A stretch of DNA of 64,000 bases from UBA4660 sp034408895 (GCA_034408895.1 JAWXCI010000034.1:1-64000); one strand, 5' to 3'; counted from the stretch's first letter, positions 34,480-42,957 are shown. The notes: generated from the sequence alone by a model not told the origin. Made by a program: numbers and translations.

Positions 34480-35499
34480 ATGAAACGAACCTTTCTTCTG
34501 TTTGGCACTGTGCTTCTTCTTGCAGTCTGCAGCTTGGCACAGGATGTACACCTATCTCAATTTCAGAATGCACCCCTGCTAATGAACCCTGCATCCACCG
34601 GGGATTTCAGCGGGCTGATACGTGGCGGGGTTTCTTTTCGCGACCAGTGGGGAGTGCTGGGAGCTGGCTTCACCAGTTACCTGATGTATGCGGACTACCG
34701 ACCTGGAGAAGACGAAAACACCCATACTGTACCCTATTCATTTGGTGTGGTGACTGCTCGCGATAAGGCAGGTGATTTAGGCTTCGGCAATATGACCATT
34801 AAACTTTCTGCTTCCAAAGAAGTGAAGCTGAGCGCAAGGCGGAAACTGTGCATGGGGCTGCAATTGGGAGTTATACAATCCAGTATTGACCTGGCGGGCT
34901 ACCAGTGGGGTAGCCAATACGATGGGCAAAACTGGAACTCGTCATTTGCGGGAGAGATTGTTACCATTCCGAAAGTGACCAGCATGGATGCGGGTGCCGG
35001 AATGATTTACACCAAGAGCATAGGCCAAAGCACATTGTCGGCAGGTGATATGCGCTTCATTAGTATTGGGTTGGCAGCGCATCATCTTAACCGCCCCAAA
35101 CTGGCTTTTGATCCATTGGACATGAACCGCATTCCAGTGCGTTATTCCGGGCATTTTCAGGGAGTGTTTGGAGTGGAGAATACGTTGTATTCCTTCCAAC
35201 CCATGGGCTTGGTCCAATGGCAAAAGGGCGCGATGGAAGCCGCGGCAGGTTGCAATTTGCGCATCCGGCTTAAAGAGGCTTCGCGTTATACTGGACTTGT
35301 AAAGCCCAGCATTTTCGGCTTTGGGCTTATGTACCGCTATGGTGATGCCATTTGTCCTACCTTCCTTTACGACAACCAGACTATTTCTTTTTATGCCACG
35401 TATGATTTCAACATCTCTTCATTAAGAGAGGTAACTCATACTTATGGCGCCATGGAAATCACCCTTCGTTACATCATAGCAGGGGCGAGGAGGCAGTAA
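34480..35499 (+). CDS. PorP/SprF family type IX secretion membrane protein
   Basis: The 339-residue outer-membrane barrel has a signal peptide (ends CSLAQ). The family opening QDVHLSQFQNAPLLMNPAST and GLIRGGVSFRDQW is typical; the C-terminus is the strand IISF-type TISFYATYDFNISS and LRYI. PorP/SprF proteins pair with type B cargo proteins and help retain or deliver them at the surface. It sits 5 bases behind its presumed cargo gene, a known arrangement in Bacteroidota. Confidence 0.9.
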   Translation: MKRTFLLFGTVLLLAVCSLAQDVHLSQFQNAPLLMNPASTGDFSGLIRGGVSFRDQWGVLGAGFTSYLMYADYRPGEDENTHTVPYSFGVVTARDKAGDLGFGNMTIKLSASKEVKLSARRKLCMGLQLGVIQSSIDLAGYQWGSQYDGQNWNSSFAGEIVTIPKVTSMDAGAGMIYTKSIGQSTLSAGDMRFISIGLAAHHLNRPKLAFDPLDMNRIPVRYSGHFQGVFGVENTLYSFQPMGLVQWQKGAMEAAAGCNLRIRLKEASRYTGLVKPSIFGFGLMYRYGDAICPTFLYDNQTISFYATYDFNISSLREVTHTYGAMEITLRYIIAGARRQ

Positions 35500-35571
35500 C
35501 AATTTCAGATTCGAGATTTCAGATTCCTGATTGGCGCCTTACGTGTGTTGAGAATATGGAATCTGAAATTG
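35500..35571. repeat. 13-base inverted repeat between sprF-like gene and lpdA
   Basis: CAATTTCAGATTC (35500-35512) and GAATCTGAAATTG (35559-35571) are exact complements 46 bases apart, with an extra GATTTCAGATTCC copy after the left arm. This AT-rich spacer style is common between Bacteroidota genes. It could form a long hairpin but has no T run. Confidence 0.5.
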
Positions 35572-35603
35572 ACACTACTACATTCGCCCACAAAATTTTT
35601 TCC

Positions 35604-36992
35604 ATGAACTTTGATGTTATTGTATTAGGTAGCGGCCCCGGTGGTTATGTAGCCGCCATCCGCGCATCGCAACTCGGATTAAAAACTGCTATTGTGGAGC
35701 GTGAAGCTCTTGGCGGTATTTGTTTGAACTGGGGTTGTATCCCAACGAAAGCTTTGCTGAAGAGTGCTTCTGTTTTCGAATACATCAATCACGCAAAAGA
35801 TTACGGGATAGATGTCGCATCGCCTAAAGCGAATTTTTCTTCCATTGTAAAACGCAGTCGCACGGTAGCAGATGGCATGAGCAAGGGGGTGCAATTCCTG
35901 ATGAAGAAAAACAAGATTGAAGTGATGATGGGAACCGGAAAAATTCTGGCAGGAAAAAAAATTGAATTGACGGATGCTGCCGGCAAGAAGACGGAATACT
36001 CAGCAAATCATATCATCATTGCGACTGGTGGACGCTCTCGCGAATTGCCCGCACTAAAACAGGATGGCAAAAAAATAATTGGATACCGCGAAGCAATGGT
36101 GCTGCCTGAAATACCCAAGAGTATGGTGGTGGTGGGCAGTGGTGCCATCGGGGTTGAGTTTGCATATTTCTACAACACGCTTGGCACCAAAGTGACCATT
36201 GTGGAATTTCTACCAAGCATTGTTCCGGTGGAAGATGATGATGTGTCAAAGGCGTTGGCGAAATCTTTCAAAACAGCGGGCATTGATATTATGACCAATG
36301 CTGAAGTGACCAAAGTGGACACTGCGGGAAAGGGATGCAAAGTGACCGTGAAAGAAGCCTCGGGCGAAAAAGTGCTGGAGTGCGATGTGGTGCTCTCCGC
36401 TGTGGGTGTGGTTGCGAATATTGAAAACATAGGGTTGGAGGATGTGGGCATCGTTACAGACAAAGGAAAAATCGTTACCGACAAATTCTACAAAACCAAT
36501 ATCCCCGGATATTATGCTATTGGTGATTGCACTCCCGGCCAGGCCCTTGCTCACGTGGCAAGTGCCGAAGGAATTACCTGCGTGGAGGCCATTGCAGATC
36601 ATCATCCCCAACCCATTGATTACGGCAACATTCCGGGATGCACTTATTGCTCACCAGAAATAGCAAGTGTGGGTATGACGGAAAAGGCGTGCGTGGAAAA
36701 AGGCATTGAAATCAAAGTAGGAAAATTCCCTTTCACCGCATCGGGCAAAGCAAGCGCTTCAGGGCATAAGGAAGGTTTTGTGAAACTGATTTTCGATGCC
36801 AAATACGGTGAACTGCTGGGCGCGCACATGATTGGCGCAAACGTTACCGAGATGATTGCCGAATGTGTGGCACTGCGCAAACTGGAAACCACCGGCATGG
36901 AAATTATCAAGACCATACACCCGCACCCCACCATGAGCGAAGCCATAATGGAAGCTGCCGCTGCGGCTTACGGGGAGGTGATACATCTTTGA
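35604..36992 (+). CDS. lpdA: Dihydrolipoyl dehydrogenase (E3)
   Basis: The 462-residue flavoenzyme reoxidises dihydrolipoamide in pyruvate and 2-oxoglutarate dehydrogenases or the glycine cleavage system. The ATG at 35604 (MNFDVIVLGSGPGGYVAA) gives the expected FAD-binding N-terminus; the frame opens earlier at 35556 in repeat sequence. The redox disulfide lies in GGICLNWGCIPTKALL (Cys-x4-Cys), the NAD site in VVGSGAIGVEFAYFY, and the interface His-Glu in TIHPHPTMSEAIMEA. No E1 or E2 gene is adjacent, as is common for a shared E3. Confidence 0.95.
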   Translation: MNFDVIVLGSGPGGYVAAIRASQLGLKTAIVEREALGGICLNWGCIPTKALLKSASVFEYINHAKDYGIDVASPKANFSSIVKRSRTVADGMSKGVQFLMKKNKIEVMMGTGKILAGKKIELTDAAGKKTEYSANHIIIATGGRSRELPALKQDGKKIIGYREAMVLPEIPKSMVVVGSGAIGVEFAYFYNTLGTKVTIVEFLPSIVPVEDDDVSKALAKSFKTAGIDIMTNAEVTKVDTAGKGCKVTVKEASGEKVLECDVVLSAVGVVANIENIGLEDVGIVTDKGKIVTDKFYKTNIPGYYAIGDCTPGQALAHVASAEGITCVEAIADHHPQPIDYGNIPGCTYCSPEIASVGMTEKACVEKGIEIKVGKFPFTASGKASASGHKEGFVKLIFDAKYGELLGAHMIGANVTEMIAECVALRKLETTGMEIIKTIHPHPTMSEAIMEAAAAAYGEVIHL

Positions 36993-37040
36993 GGCTGGGC
37001 GAAGAGTATCTCTGCAATTGTCCTATTAAAAACTAGCACA

Positions 37041-37274
37041 ATGACAGTAGCCAAACTTCGCTCGCGCCTGGGTAAGTTCGTTGACCAGGCGGAGGACATA
37101 AACTAACAGGCGATCTATATCCTGACTGTTGAGCAGTTCGAAAATTATATTCCACTGGATTGTCTTTTGTGCGGAAAATCTTTGATAAAATCCTGCCCTT
37201 TACTGTGTAAAACCGTTGCATTTTGGTTTCTCCCTGAAAGCATCCCGACAGCTATTGGAACTGCAGTGCGTTGA
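37041..37274 (+). pseudogene. Possible remnant of a Phd/YefM-like antitoxin gene
   Basis: An ATG at 37041 opens MTVAKLRSRLGKFVDQAEDI and meets a TAA at 37104. In the same frame QAIYILTVEQFENYIP follows, which resembles the second half of Phd-type antitoxins. The frame then decays until 37274. No toxin gene is beside it. It may also be chance; the whole stretch 36993-37492 otherwise holds only a palindrome copy and a terminator. Confidence 0.25.
37243..37260. repeat. Dispersed CCCGA-type palindrome, copy 8 (degenerate)
   Basis: TCCCGACAGCTATTGGAA resembles TCCCGATAGCTATCGGGA with three changes. It lies in the debris region between lpdA and the next terminator. Confidence 0.4.
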
Positions 37275-37377
37275 TGTATGTGAAGGAAACCACAAAAGCA
37301 AAGTGCTGGGCAGGCATGCAGTCCTGTGTGGACAACTGAGAAAAGAATTTTTCCCAAAAGCGATTGACATAACACAC

Positions 37378-37420
37378 AAAAACCCCATCACCTTCATTAA
37401 TAAAAGATGATGGGGTTTTT
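37378..37420. terminator. Strong bidirectional terminator
   Basis: AAAAACCCCATCA (37378-37390) and TGATGGGGTTTTT (37408-37420) form a perfect 13-base stem with a 17-base loop, with A and T runs suiting both directions. It separates the lpdA side from the minus-strand small gene at 37493-37747. Confidence 0.85.
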
Positions 37421-37492
37421 AGACTTTTTGAAAAAGCCCCAGGCAATTTATGCAAACTGCCGATTGCCGTTTACCAATTGCCTTTTGCGTTT

Positions 37493-37747
37493 TTATTCCT
37501 CCGCTTTCTCTTTTTTCTTGCGAGCGGGTTTGCGGGCGCTCACCCACTCATGGTTTAAGTGTTCGCCCATTATCACCACATCTTTACCAGGAAGTTCTCG
37601 GTACCTCTCAGCGGTAATGTGCATGTCTTCTTCTGTGTTGCTGTGCATCATCACAAGCACACCCCTGCTTTTTACGCTTACATAGTATCCGTTTTTTAAC
37701 CGTGGAGGCTGTGCCGATGGACGCCCCAATTTCGCTTTTGTAATCAT
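37493..37747 (-). CDS. Small basic conserved-looking protein of unknown function
   Basis: The 84-residue protein probably starts at 37747 (MITKAKLGRPSAQPPRLKNG), though an in-frame ATG at 37780 exists. It has a compact core YYVSVKSRGVLVMMHSNTEE and ELPGKDVVIMGEHLNHEWV and a charged Lys/Arg/Glu tail. There is no signal peptide or membrane segment. I recognise no family. It is convergent with the terminator at 37378-37420 and divergent from the oxidase-assembly genes. Confidence 0.5.
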   Translation of the reverse strand: MITKAKLGRPSAQPPRLKNGYYVSVKSRGVLVMMHSNTEEDMHITAERYRELPGKDVVIMGEHLNHEWVSARKPARKKKEKAEE

Positions 37748-37834
37748 GCAACGAAAGTAAGGCATGTTGGCAAAGGGCAATCAACATGAGAAGCATTTTA
37801 AATAGCCTTGAGGTGTTAATCAATGAATTTTTAA

Positions 37835-38044
37835 ACAGGTGCTGCCGACTTTGGCAAGTTTCGATTCCCTTCTTGTCAAGAGCAATGTGTGCCGTTTTTG
37901 GATGCTGGCATTCCCCCTCAAATCAAGCATATTGTAAAGGCAAAAACTCACTATCTGAAAGAGTTGCGCGATTACCTGCTGGATTTGAAAGAAGTATCCA
38001 CGAAAGCTTCTTGCATACAGAAAAAAGGAAAAAGAAAAAGTTAG
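37835..38044 (+). other. Short open frame, possibly a 3' gene fragment, upstream of ctaB
   Basis: A 69-codon open stretch contains protein-like text: PPQIKHIVKAKTHYLKELRD, then YLLDLKEVSTKASCIQKKG and KRKS-stop. It has no ATG; a GTG in its first third is the only reasonable start. It lies in a different frame from ctaB and ends 23 bases before the preferred ctaB ATG. It could be the tail of a lost gene or a small basic protein. The 320 bases between 37748 and 38067 show nothing else. Confidence 0.25.
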
Positions 38045-38067
38045 CACTACTACTCTTGACTCGACAC

Positions 38068-39039
38068 ATGTTCCTATCGTCACATTGTGAGATCAGAACT
38101 AAATTCGCACCGCAAAAAAATTTCCCCATCATCTTGGAATCTGCAAAAACCATCACCACCACCCATCCTGCATTTGTACTCAAGGCAAGAGCCGTGGCCG
38201 AGTTGTTCAAACTAAGGCTTGCATTTCTTGTTGTAGTATCCGCTGTGCTCGGTTACCTCACGGGAGCAGCAACGGTGAGTGGAGGCGATCTCATTATTTT
38301 ATGCGCAGGAGGCTTCTTGCTGACGGGTGGCAGCAACGGCCTTAATCAGGTGTGGGAGCGCAACTGGGACAAACTAATGCAGCGAACCATGAACCGCCCG
38401 CTGCCCACCTCGCGGCTCTCTATTAATGAAGCAGTAATAATGTCGGTGGCAGCAGGAGCTTCTGGTATTCTGCTTTTGTGGAGCATCAACACCGCAAGTG
38501 GAGTGCTTGGCCTTATGGCGTTTTTCATGTACGTCTTCATCTACACCCCCATGAAGAGGATTTCTGGACTTGCAGTATTTGTAGGGGCGATACCAGGAGC
38601 CATCCCGCCCATGCTTGGCTACGTGGCCGCCACCAATTCGTATGGCATCGAAGCAGGAAGTTTGTTCGCGATGCAGTTCATGTGGCAGTTCCCGCATTTC
38701 TGGGCAATAGCTTGGGTGCTGCACGATGATTATCAACGAGCAGGCTACCAGCTGCTTCCACTTAAAGAGGGAAGAACAAAGCGTTCAGCCTACATCATTT
38801 TGCTCTACACATTATTTCTTGTTCCAGTAAGCCTTATGCCGTGGGTGCTTCCATTGGATGCTCCTGTTACAGGAAACATCGCTATGGTTGCGGCTGTTAT
38901 TGCTGGTAGTGTAATGGTGTATTACGCTCTGCAACTGTCACGAACCTTGGAAATACGTGATGCCCGCAAGCTCATGTTCACGTCCTTCTTTTATCTGCCT
39001 GTGGTGCAGGTTTTTTACTGGTTGGATAAAACGGTGTGA
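38068..39039 (+). CDS. ctaB: Heme O synthase (protoheme IX farnesyltransferase)
   Basis: The 323-residue UbiA-family membrane enzyme adds a farnesyl group to heme b to make heme O for cytochrome oxidase. Catalytic Asp-rich loops are present: NGLNQVWERNWDKLMQRTMN with RPLPTSR, and FPHFWAIAWVLHDDYQRAGY. About nine hydrophobic helices follow the GYLTGA region. The ATG at 38068 is the best start; a TTG at 38137 would give an N-terminus nearer the usual length, and the frame is open back to 37786. It heads the oxidase cluster and overlaps the next gene by one base. Confidence 0.92.
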   Translation: MFLSSHCEIRTKFAPQKNFPIILESAKTITTTHPAFVLKARAVAELFKLRLAFLVVVSAVLGYLTGAATVSGGDLIILCAGGFLLTGGSNGLNQVWERNWDKLMQRTMNRPLPTSRLSINEAVIMSVAAGASGILLLWSINTASGVLGLMAFFMYVFIYTPMKRISGLAVFVGAIPGAIPPMLGYVAATNSYGIEAGSLFAMQFMWQFPHFWAIAWVLHDDYQRAGYQLLPLKEGRTKRSAYIILLYTLFLVPVSLMPWVLPLDAPVTGNIAMVAAVIAGSVMVYYALQLSRTLEIRDARKLMFTSFFYLPVVQVFYWLDKTV

Positions 39040-39548
39040 TGAGGATGAGAAAAATTATCTGCTGCATTCCCAAAAATTATTGGGTAGAGAAGGCGCGAAG
39101 AATATTTACAACACTATTGCCTATTGTTTCGGCATCGCTTTTCTCCACGTTCACTTTGGGTCAAGATGAAACAAGTAAATTGTGCAATGAAGAAGCAATC
39201 ATTAAGAGCGATACCATCAGGATTTATATCCTATGGGATTGCACTGCATCTTTTGGTTATGAAGAAATAGAGTTGACCCGGTTTCACAAAGGATGGTACA
39301 AGGTGCATTGCAGCAACTCGTGGGCCGATGTGGTAAAAAGGAGTATTTACAAAAACAGAATTAAAAAAGCGTGGAAGATTTTTACGGCAATGGATAATTT
39401 CGAGCAAACCGATTACTTCCACCCTCGGGTTGAAATTGATTTATCCACAAATAAATGCAGCATACAGCGTTTCCCGGAAAATTGTGATGATACAAAACCA
39501 GTTATCCAAATGAAACACGGTTTGAAAATCTGGGCGCACGAAAAATGA
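39039..39548 (+). CDS. Predicted exported protein of unknown function in the oxidase cluster
   Basis: The 169-residue protein starts with ATG 39039, which overlaps the ctaB stop (TGATG). A GTG at 39036 is also possible. After a basic start, a hydrophobic segment (IFTTLLPIVSASLFSTFTLG) acts as signal peptide, ending at GQDE. The mature part is small and mixed, with Cys residues at LCNEEA, LWDCTASFG, HCSNSW, KCSIQ and NCDD. No family is recognised. Tight coupling to ctaB suggests coexpression with oxidase assembly. Confidence 0.6.
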   Translation: MRMRKIICCIPKNYWVEKARRIFTTLLPIVSASLFSTFTLGQDETSKLCNEEAIIKSDTIRIYILWDCTASFGYEEIELTRFHKGWYKVHCSNSWADVVKRSIYKNRIKKAWKIFTAMDNFEQTDYFHPRVEIDLSTNKCSIQRFPENCDDTKPVIQMKHGLKIWAHEK

Positions 39549-39609
39549 AACCACCAAACGCTAAGTGAAACACGTAGTGAAAATCTGGAAATAAAAAACA
39601 CAAGAAAAA

Positions 39610-40401
39610 ATGTCGAAACCAACCGATGCCAGTCGCCCTAAACGCATGGACGTTTTTGCAGAACATCCCCCCGAGGTAAAAATCCGCACTAAGAAGATGA
39701 TGATGTACCTCGTCATGTTTGCCATTGTGATGCTCTTTGCCGGCCTCACCAGTGTGGTGCTGGTAAGTGGCGAAAGCATGTACTGGGTGCATGTGGTTCC
39801 GCCAAAAGTGTTGTGGGCAAGCAATACTATTGTGCTGCTGTCCAGCATCACTATGATAATGGCAGTGCGAAAAATAAAAGCGGGAAACAAACCGGCAGCC
39901 ATTGGATTCATTACATCCACTTTTTTACTTGGCATCGCATTTTGTATTACGCAAAGCGCGGGATGGAAAAATCTTTCGTCAAAAGGATTGGGTGTAACCA
40001 TTTCTATGAACGAACAGGGATTGAAAAAAGCCCGATGGAATTCGCTGGACCAGATAACCGGTGAGTACGGAAAGGACTACACCATACGTTACCACGGTCG
40101 CACCCTTGTGCATGATGGAAACCATTACTTCGACCCGGGCGATGAGCTTAAAGCCACACCGCTCACATCAAAATTTCGCGAAAAATTCAACATCACCGGA
40201 GCGCTCATCTGCATTCTCATTTTCCTTCACATTGCCCACCTTATACTCGGTCTCATTTATCTGTGCATAAACATGGTTCGCACCTGGACAGGCATCATTC
40301 ATAAAGACAACTGGATAAGCCTTCATGCCGGGGGCATGTACTGGCATTTCATGGGAATACTTTGGCTGTACCTGTTCTTCTTTTTGTTTTTTCTATACTA
40401 G
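39610..40401 (+). CDS. Cytochrome c oxidase subunit III-like protein (copy 1)
   Basis: The 263-residue membrane protein of the heme-copper oxidase subunit III family begins with a cytosolic arm, then helices at about 31-53, 70-88, 98-116, 196-220 and 236-262. Subunit III signs include VLWASNTIVLLSSITM and the end GGMYWHFMGILWLYLFFF (compare YWHFVDLVW in the second copy). A hydrophilic stretch of about 75 residues (118-192) interrupts the helices. It supports subunit I and proton uptake. A second, longer subunit III follows at 41444 after an unusual gap. Confidence 0.82.
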   Translation: MSKPTDASRPKRMDVFAEHPPEVKIRTKKMMMYLVMFAIVMLFAGLTSVVLVSGESMYWVHVVPPKVLWASNTIVLLSSITMIMAVRKIKAGNKPAAIGFITSTFLLGIAFCITQSAGWKNLSSKGLGVTISMNEQGLKKARWNSLDQITGEYGKDYTIRYHGRTLVHDGNHYFDPGDELKATPLTSKFREKFNITGALICILIFLHIAHLILGLIYLCINMVRTWTGIIHKDNWISLHAGGMYWHFMGILWLYLFFFLFFLY

Positions 40402-40424
40402 ACCATGGAGCCAGACCCGTCCCC

Positions 40425-40544
40425 CTATTTCACTTTCTCACTGGTACCCCTCACCACATTGAATCCAATTTTCCGGTAGCCATTTCCTTCTTTGTTGATT
40501 CCGGGAAAAGAACCTATTTCCATCCTGTATGATGACCAGCCCAT
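40425..40544 (-). pseudogene. Remnant of a minus-strand gene inside the oxidase cluster
   Basis: A short minus-strand frame reads MGWSSYRMEIGSFPGINKE, then YRKIGFNVVRG, ending at a TAG. The end resembles the C-terminal GFRVVRG of SUMF1/formylglycine-type proteins, but that is weak. Just upstream, in another frame, a protein-like stretch (VEISSNLIPTKPKGEF) lies at about 40560-40690, so the parent gene seems frameshifted. The rest of the 537-base gap 40402-40938 is AT-rich and, apart from the promoter elements before 40939, empty. Confidence 0.3.
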
Positions 40545-40865
40545 AAATAGACCTCTTTCAAAATTCACCCTTCGGTTTGGTTGGAATTAAATTGGAGGAA
40601 ATTTCAACCCCAAGCAGCGGGATGAAATTATTAGTTGTGCCTTTTGAAACATCTTCGATATACATTTTGATGGTGGCGATGGAATGATGACCATTTACGG
40701 GCTAGTAAATTTACTTCTAATCTACATTATTTTATTTTCTATTTACTTTTCTTGACTACTAATTTACTATTCACTATTTCTACCTCTCGTTTTCCGATGT
40801 TAAATTTCTAGATAGTTACATCTCACTTACAGTATTTGTTTACAACACTACTTTATTTTATTATT

Positions 40866-40902
40866 AAACCATGATGGTTTACAACTAAATTACGTAAATT
40901 TG
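40866..40902 (+). promoter_or_regulatory. Promoter with palindromic operator candidate before the 84-residue gene
   Basis: AAACCATGATGGTTT (40866-40880) is a perfect 7-base inverted repeat around one G. A TAAATTTG -7 box lies at 40895-40902, 36 bases before the ATG. The palindrome covers the region where a -33 element would lie, so a repressor could act there. Confidence 0.5.
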
Positions 40903-40938
40903 CATCGAACCTCCTGAAACGGTCTAAATACTTGAAAA

Positions 40939-41193
40939 ATGGCACAATTTATTACCGATGAGGAAGCTCAAAACCTGGGGGCAGTGCCCATGCACGGGCG
41001 CAAATCTGCCATTCGCATACTTATAGAAATAATGGAGGTGGGGCAACAACTGCACGTAACACGCAGCGAATGGCGCTGGAAACACAACCCGCTAAAAACG
41101 CTGGTGGACCGCGTGGCCAAAAAAACGGGACACCGTTTTACTACTTATAATGTACTGGGCCGCGGGGCTTGGATAGTGAAAAGGGAGGAGTAG
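40939..41193 (+). CDS. Small protein of unknown function with its own promoter
   Basis: The 84-residue protein has no signal peptide. It runs FITDEEAQNLGAVPMHGRKS, then IRILIEIMEVGQQLHVTRSE and WRWKHNPLKTLVDRVAKKTG, ending NVLGRGAWIVKREE. The length, the basic helix and the strand-rich end (RFTTYNVLGRGAWIV) would suit a small nucleic-acid-binding fold, but I recognise no family. It is a separate transcription unit wedged between two cytochrome oxidase subunit III genes that are usually adjacent. Confidence 0.6.
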   Translation: MAQFITDEEAQNLGAVPMHGRKSAIRILIEIMEVGQQLHVTRSEWRWKHNPLKTLVDRVAKKTGHRFTTYNVLGRGAWIVKREE

Positions 41194-41371
41194 ATTCGCG
41201 GGGTGAAACTCAAAGATTTACACCCTTTTCTAAGTCCGAAATTCAAGACCATTAACCTGCATTACCGGGTGCGTGCCCTGCCCCGTTTTGCACCCGATGG
41301 AAAATCGCATCGCAAAAACACTTCAAACAAAACCCTATGGACAATGGTTCATTGACTTTCGTCTAAGCAAT

Positions 41372-41404
41372 TTTGTATTCAACACCGAAATTCAACTAAA
41401 CTTG
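41372..41404 (+). promoter_or_regulatory. Promoter of the second subunit III operon
   Basis: TTTG at 41372-41375 and TAAACTTG at 41397-41404 have the spacing expected of Bacteroidota -33 and -7 elements. CGCCCGAAAATTTAAACC follows, nearly the same as after the atpD promoter. The start codon is 39 bases downstream. Confidence 0.6.
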
Positions 41405-41443
41405 CGCCCGAAAATTTAAACCTCAGAAGATACCAATAACCTT

Positions 41444-42535
41444 ATGGCAGGACACTCAAAACAAGTAAGCAAAGAAGAACTTTGGGGAGGAGGACAGTCC
41501 CCCATGTCCATCAGTTATGGGAAAATGATGATGTGGTACTTCCTGGTTTCGGACGCCTTGACGTTCGGGGGGTTGCTAACATCTTATGGAGTGATACGCC
41601 ACGCCTCGGCAGATGCCTGGCCGGTGGGCGAGCAGGTTTTCGAGTCGCTGCCCTTCCTCGGTTCTGGTTATCCACTCATTTATGTAGCGTTGATGACTTT
41701 CATCCTCATCATCTCCTCCGTTACCATGGTGCTTGCTGTGGAGGCCGGGCACCGGCTTGATAATCGCGGAGTGATAAAGTGGCTCGGCTACACCATTATC
41801 GGAGGAATGTTTTTCGTGGGCTCCCAAGGTTGGGAATGGTACCACTTCATACACGGAGGCGGTGGAGGCTTCCAACTGGCCAAAACAGTACAGGTAAACG
41901 CCATTAATCAAAAAGGTGAAACCATGCCCATGACCCTTGCCCCCGGAACATGGGTACACATGCCAGAGCATTTTGGTCATGGCTACGAACATGCAATGGA
42001 TGCAGGTCATCAAGTCCATGTTATTTATGGAGAAGCACCTGCCGGAGCAGCACATAATGAAGAACACACAACCGCCACCCACGATGCTCATGCAGGTGCT
42101 CACGGTCACGGACATGAAGCAGCATCTACAGAGCATCACGGTCCTGAAAATCTTTACCTAGAAAAACTCCATATCAACAAATACACACTAGAGCGAGTTG
42201 ACAATAAGGACTATCGCAAACTCGAAGCAAAGGGTGCCGATGTGCAGAAATTATGGGAAGCGAAAGCCGCTAACAGTTTTGCATTTGGTGCCAATCTTCA
42301 TAAGAATGAATACGGAAAAGACCAGCAGTACTCCAATTTCTTTTTCTTCATTACAGGCTTCCACGGCTTCCACGTTTTTTCGGGTGTAGTGATTAATATC
42401 ATCGTCTGGCTCATGGTTATCCGCGGTGTTTTTATGCGCAGAGGCCATTACGAAATGATAGAAAAAATAGGGTTGTACTGGCACTTTGTGGACCTGGTGT
42501 GGGTATTTGTATTCACCTTCTACTACCTGGTATAA
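41444..42535 (+). CDS. ctaE: Cytochrome c oxidase subunit III (copy 2) with histidine-rich insert
   Basis: The 363-residue protein has helices at about 27-48, 70-92, 105-125, 290-318 and 335-360. Subunit III motifs include KMMMWYFLVSDALTFGGLL, YSNFFFFITGFHGFHVFSG and IGLYWHFVDLVWVFVFTFYY. Between the third and fourth helices lies a hydrophilic insertion of about 150 residues with a dense His run (HNEEHTTATHDAHAGAHGHG), which could hold metal ions transiently; His-rich inserts are known in some Bacteroidota oxidases. It starts the operon with subunit IV and the SCO genes. Confidence 0.92.
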   Translation: MAGHSKQVSKEELWGGGQSPMSISYGKMMMWYFLVSDALTFGGLLTSYGVIRHASADAWPVGEQVFESLPFLGSGYPLIYVALMTFILIISSVTMVLAVEAGHRLDNRGVIKWLGYTIIGGMFFVGSQGWEWYHFIHGGGGGFQLAKTVQVNAINQKGETMPMTLAPGTWVHMPEHFGHGYEHAMDAGHQVHVIYGEAPAGAAHNEEHTTATHDAHAGAHGHGHEAASTEHHGPENLYLEKLHINKYTLERVDNKDYRKLEAKGADVQKLWEAKAANSFAFGANLHKNEYGKDQQYSNFFFFITGFHGFHVFSGVVINIIVWLMVIRGVFMRRGHYEMIEKIGLYWHFVDLVWVFVFTFYYLV

Positions 42536-42575
42536 TTAAAAAGCATTTTTTTCGAACTAACACAAACCCCAAAAA

Positions 42576-42953
42576 ATGGATAGAGACGATCTGATAGTAA
42601 ACGACCAGTATTCAATTGATGCCACCCACGGTGAAGAGGAAGGTAAAAAAATCCGAAAGAAAATTTACACCATCACTTTTATCATGACTGCACTCACCAT
42701 CTTGGAAGTGTTCATGGGTGTTTACTTTAAGCGCAACGGAACCTTCACGTGGGAGTTTATCAAACACGCATTCATAGTGCTCACCCTGGCCAAAGCCGCA
42801 TTCATCGTGCTCAACTTTATGCATCTGGGAGAGGAAAGAAGAAACCTCAAGTACATCATCTTGTTGCCCTACTCATTGTTCATCATGTACCTTATCTTCA
42901 TTGGCCTTTGGGAAGGATTGGCCACACAGGAAGCCAACGGTACGTTCCGCTAA
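42576..42953 (+). CDS. Cytochrome c oxidase subunit IV family protein
   Basis: The 125-residue protein has three helices (IYTITFIMTALTILEVFMGV, FIVLTLAKAAFIVLNFMHLG, YIILLPYSLFIMYLIFIGLW), the layout of prokaryotic subunit IV (COX4_pro). The NFMHLGEERRNLKY segment is typical. It is a small accessory subunit that stabilises the oxidase. It follows ctaE by 40 bases and precedes the SCO-like genes by 4. Confidence 0.88.
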   Translation: MDRDDLIVNDQYSIDATHGEEEGKKIRKKIYTITFIMTALTILEVFMGVYFKRNGTFTWEFIKHAFIVLTLAKAAFIVLNFMHLGEERRNLKYIILLPYSLFIMYLIFIGLWEGLATQEANGTFR

Positions 42954-42957
42954 GAAA

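Noticed and set aside
37216..37410. 64-residue plus-strand frame ending in the terminator stem
   Set aside because: It starts in decayed sequence, contains a palindrome copy and ends inside the terminator hairpin; no protein pattern.
37786..38067. N-terminal extension of ctaB by 94 residues
   Set aside because: The extension is not membrane-like or conserved in style and crosses another protein-like frame; heme O synthases are about 300 residues.
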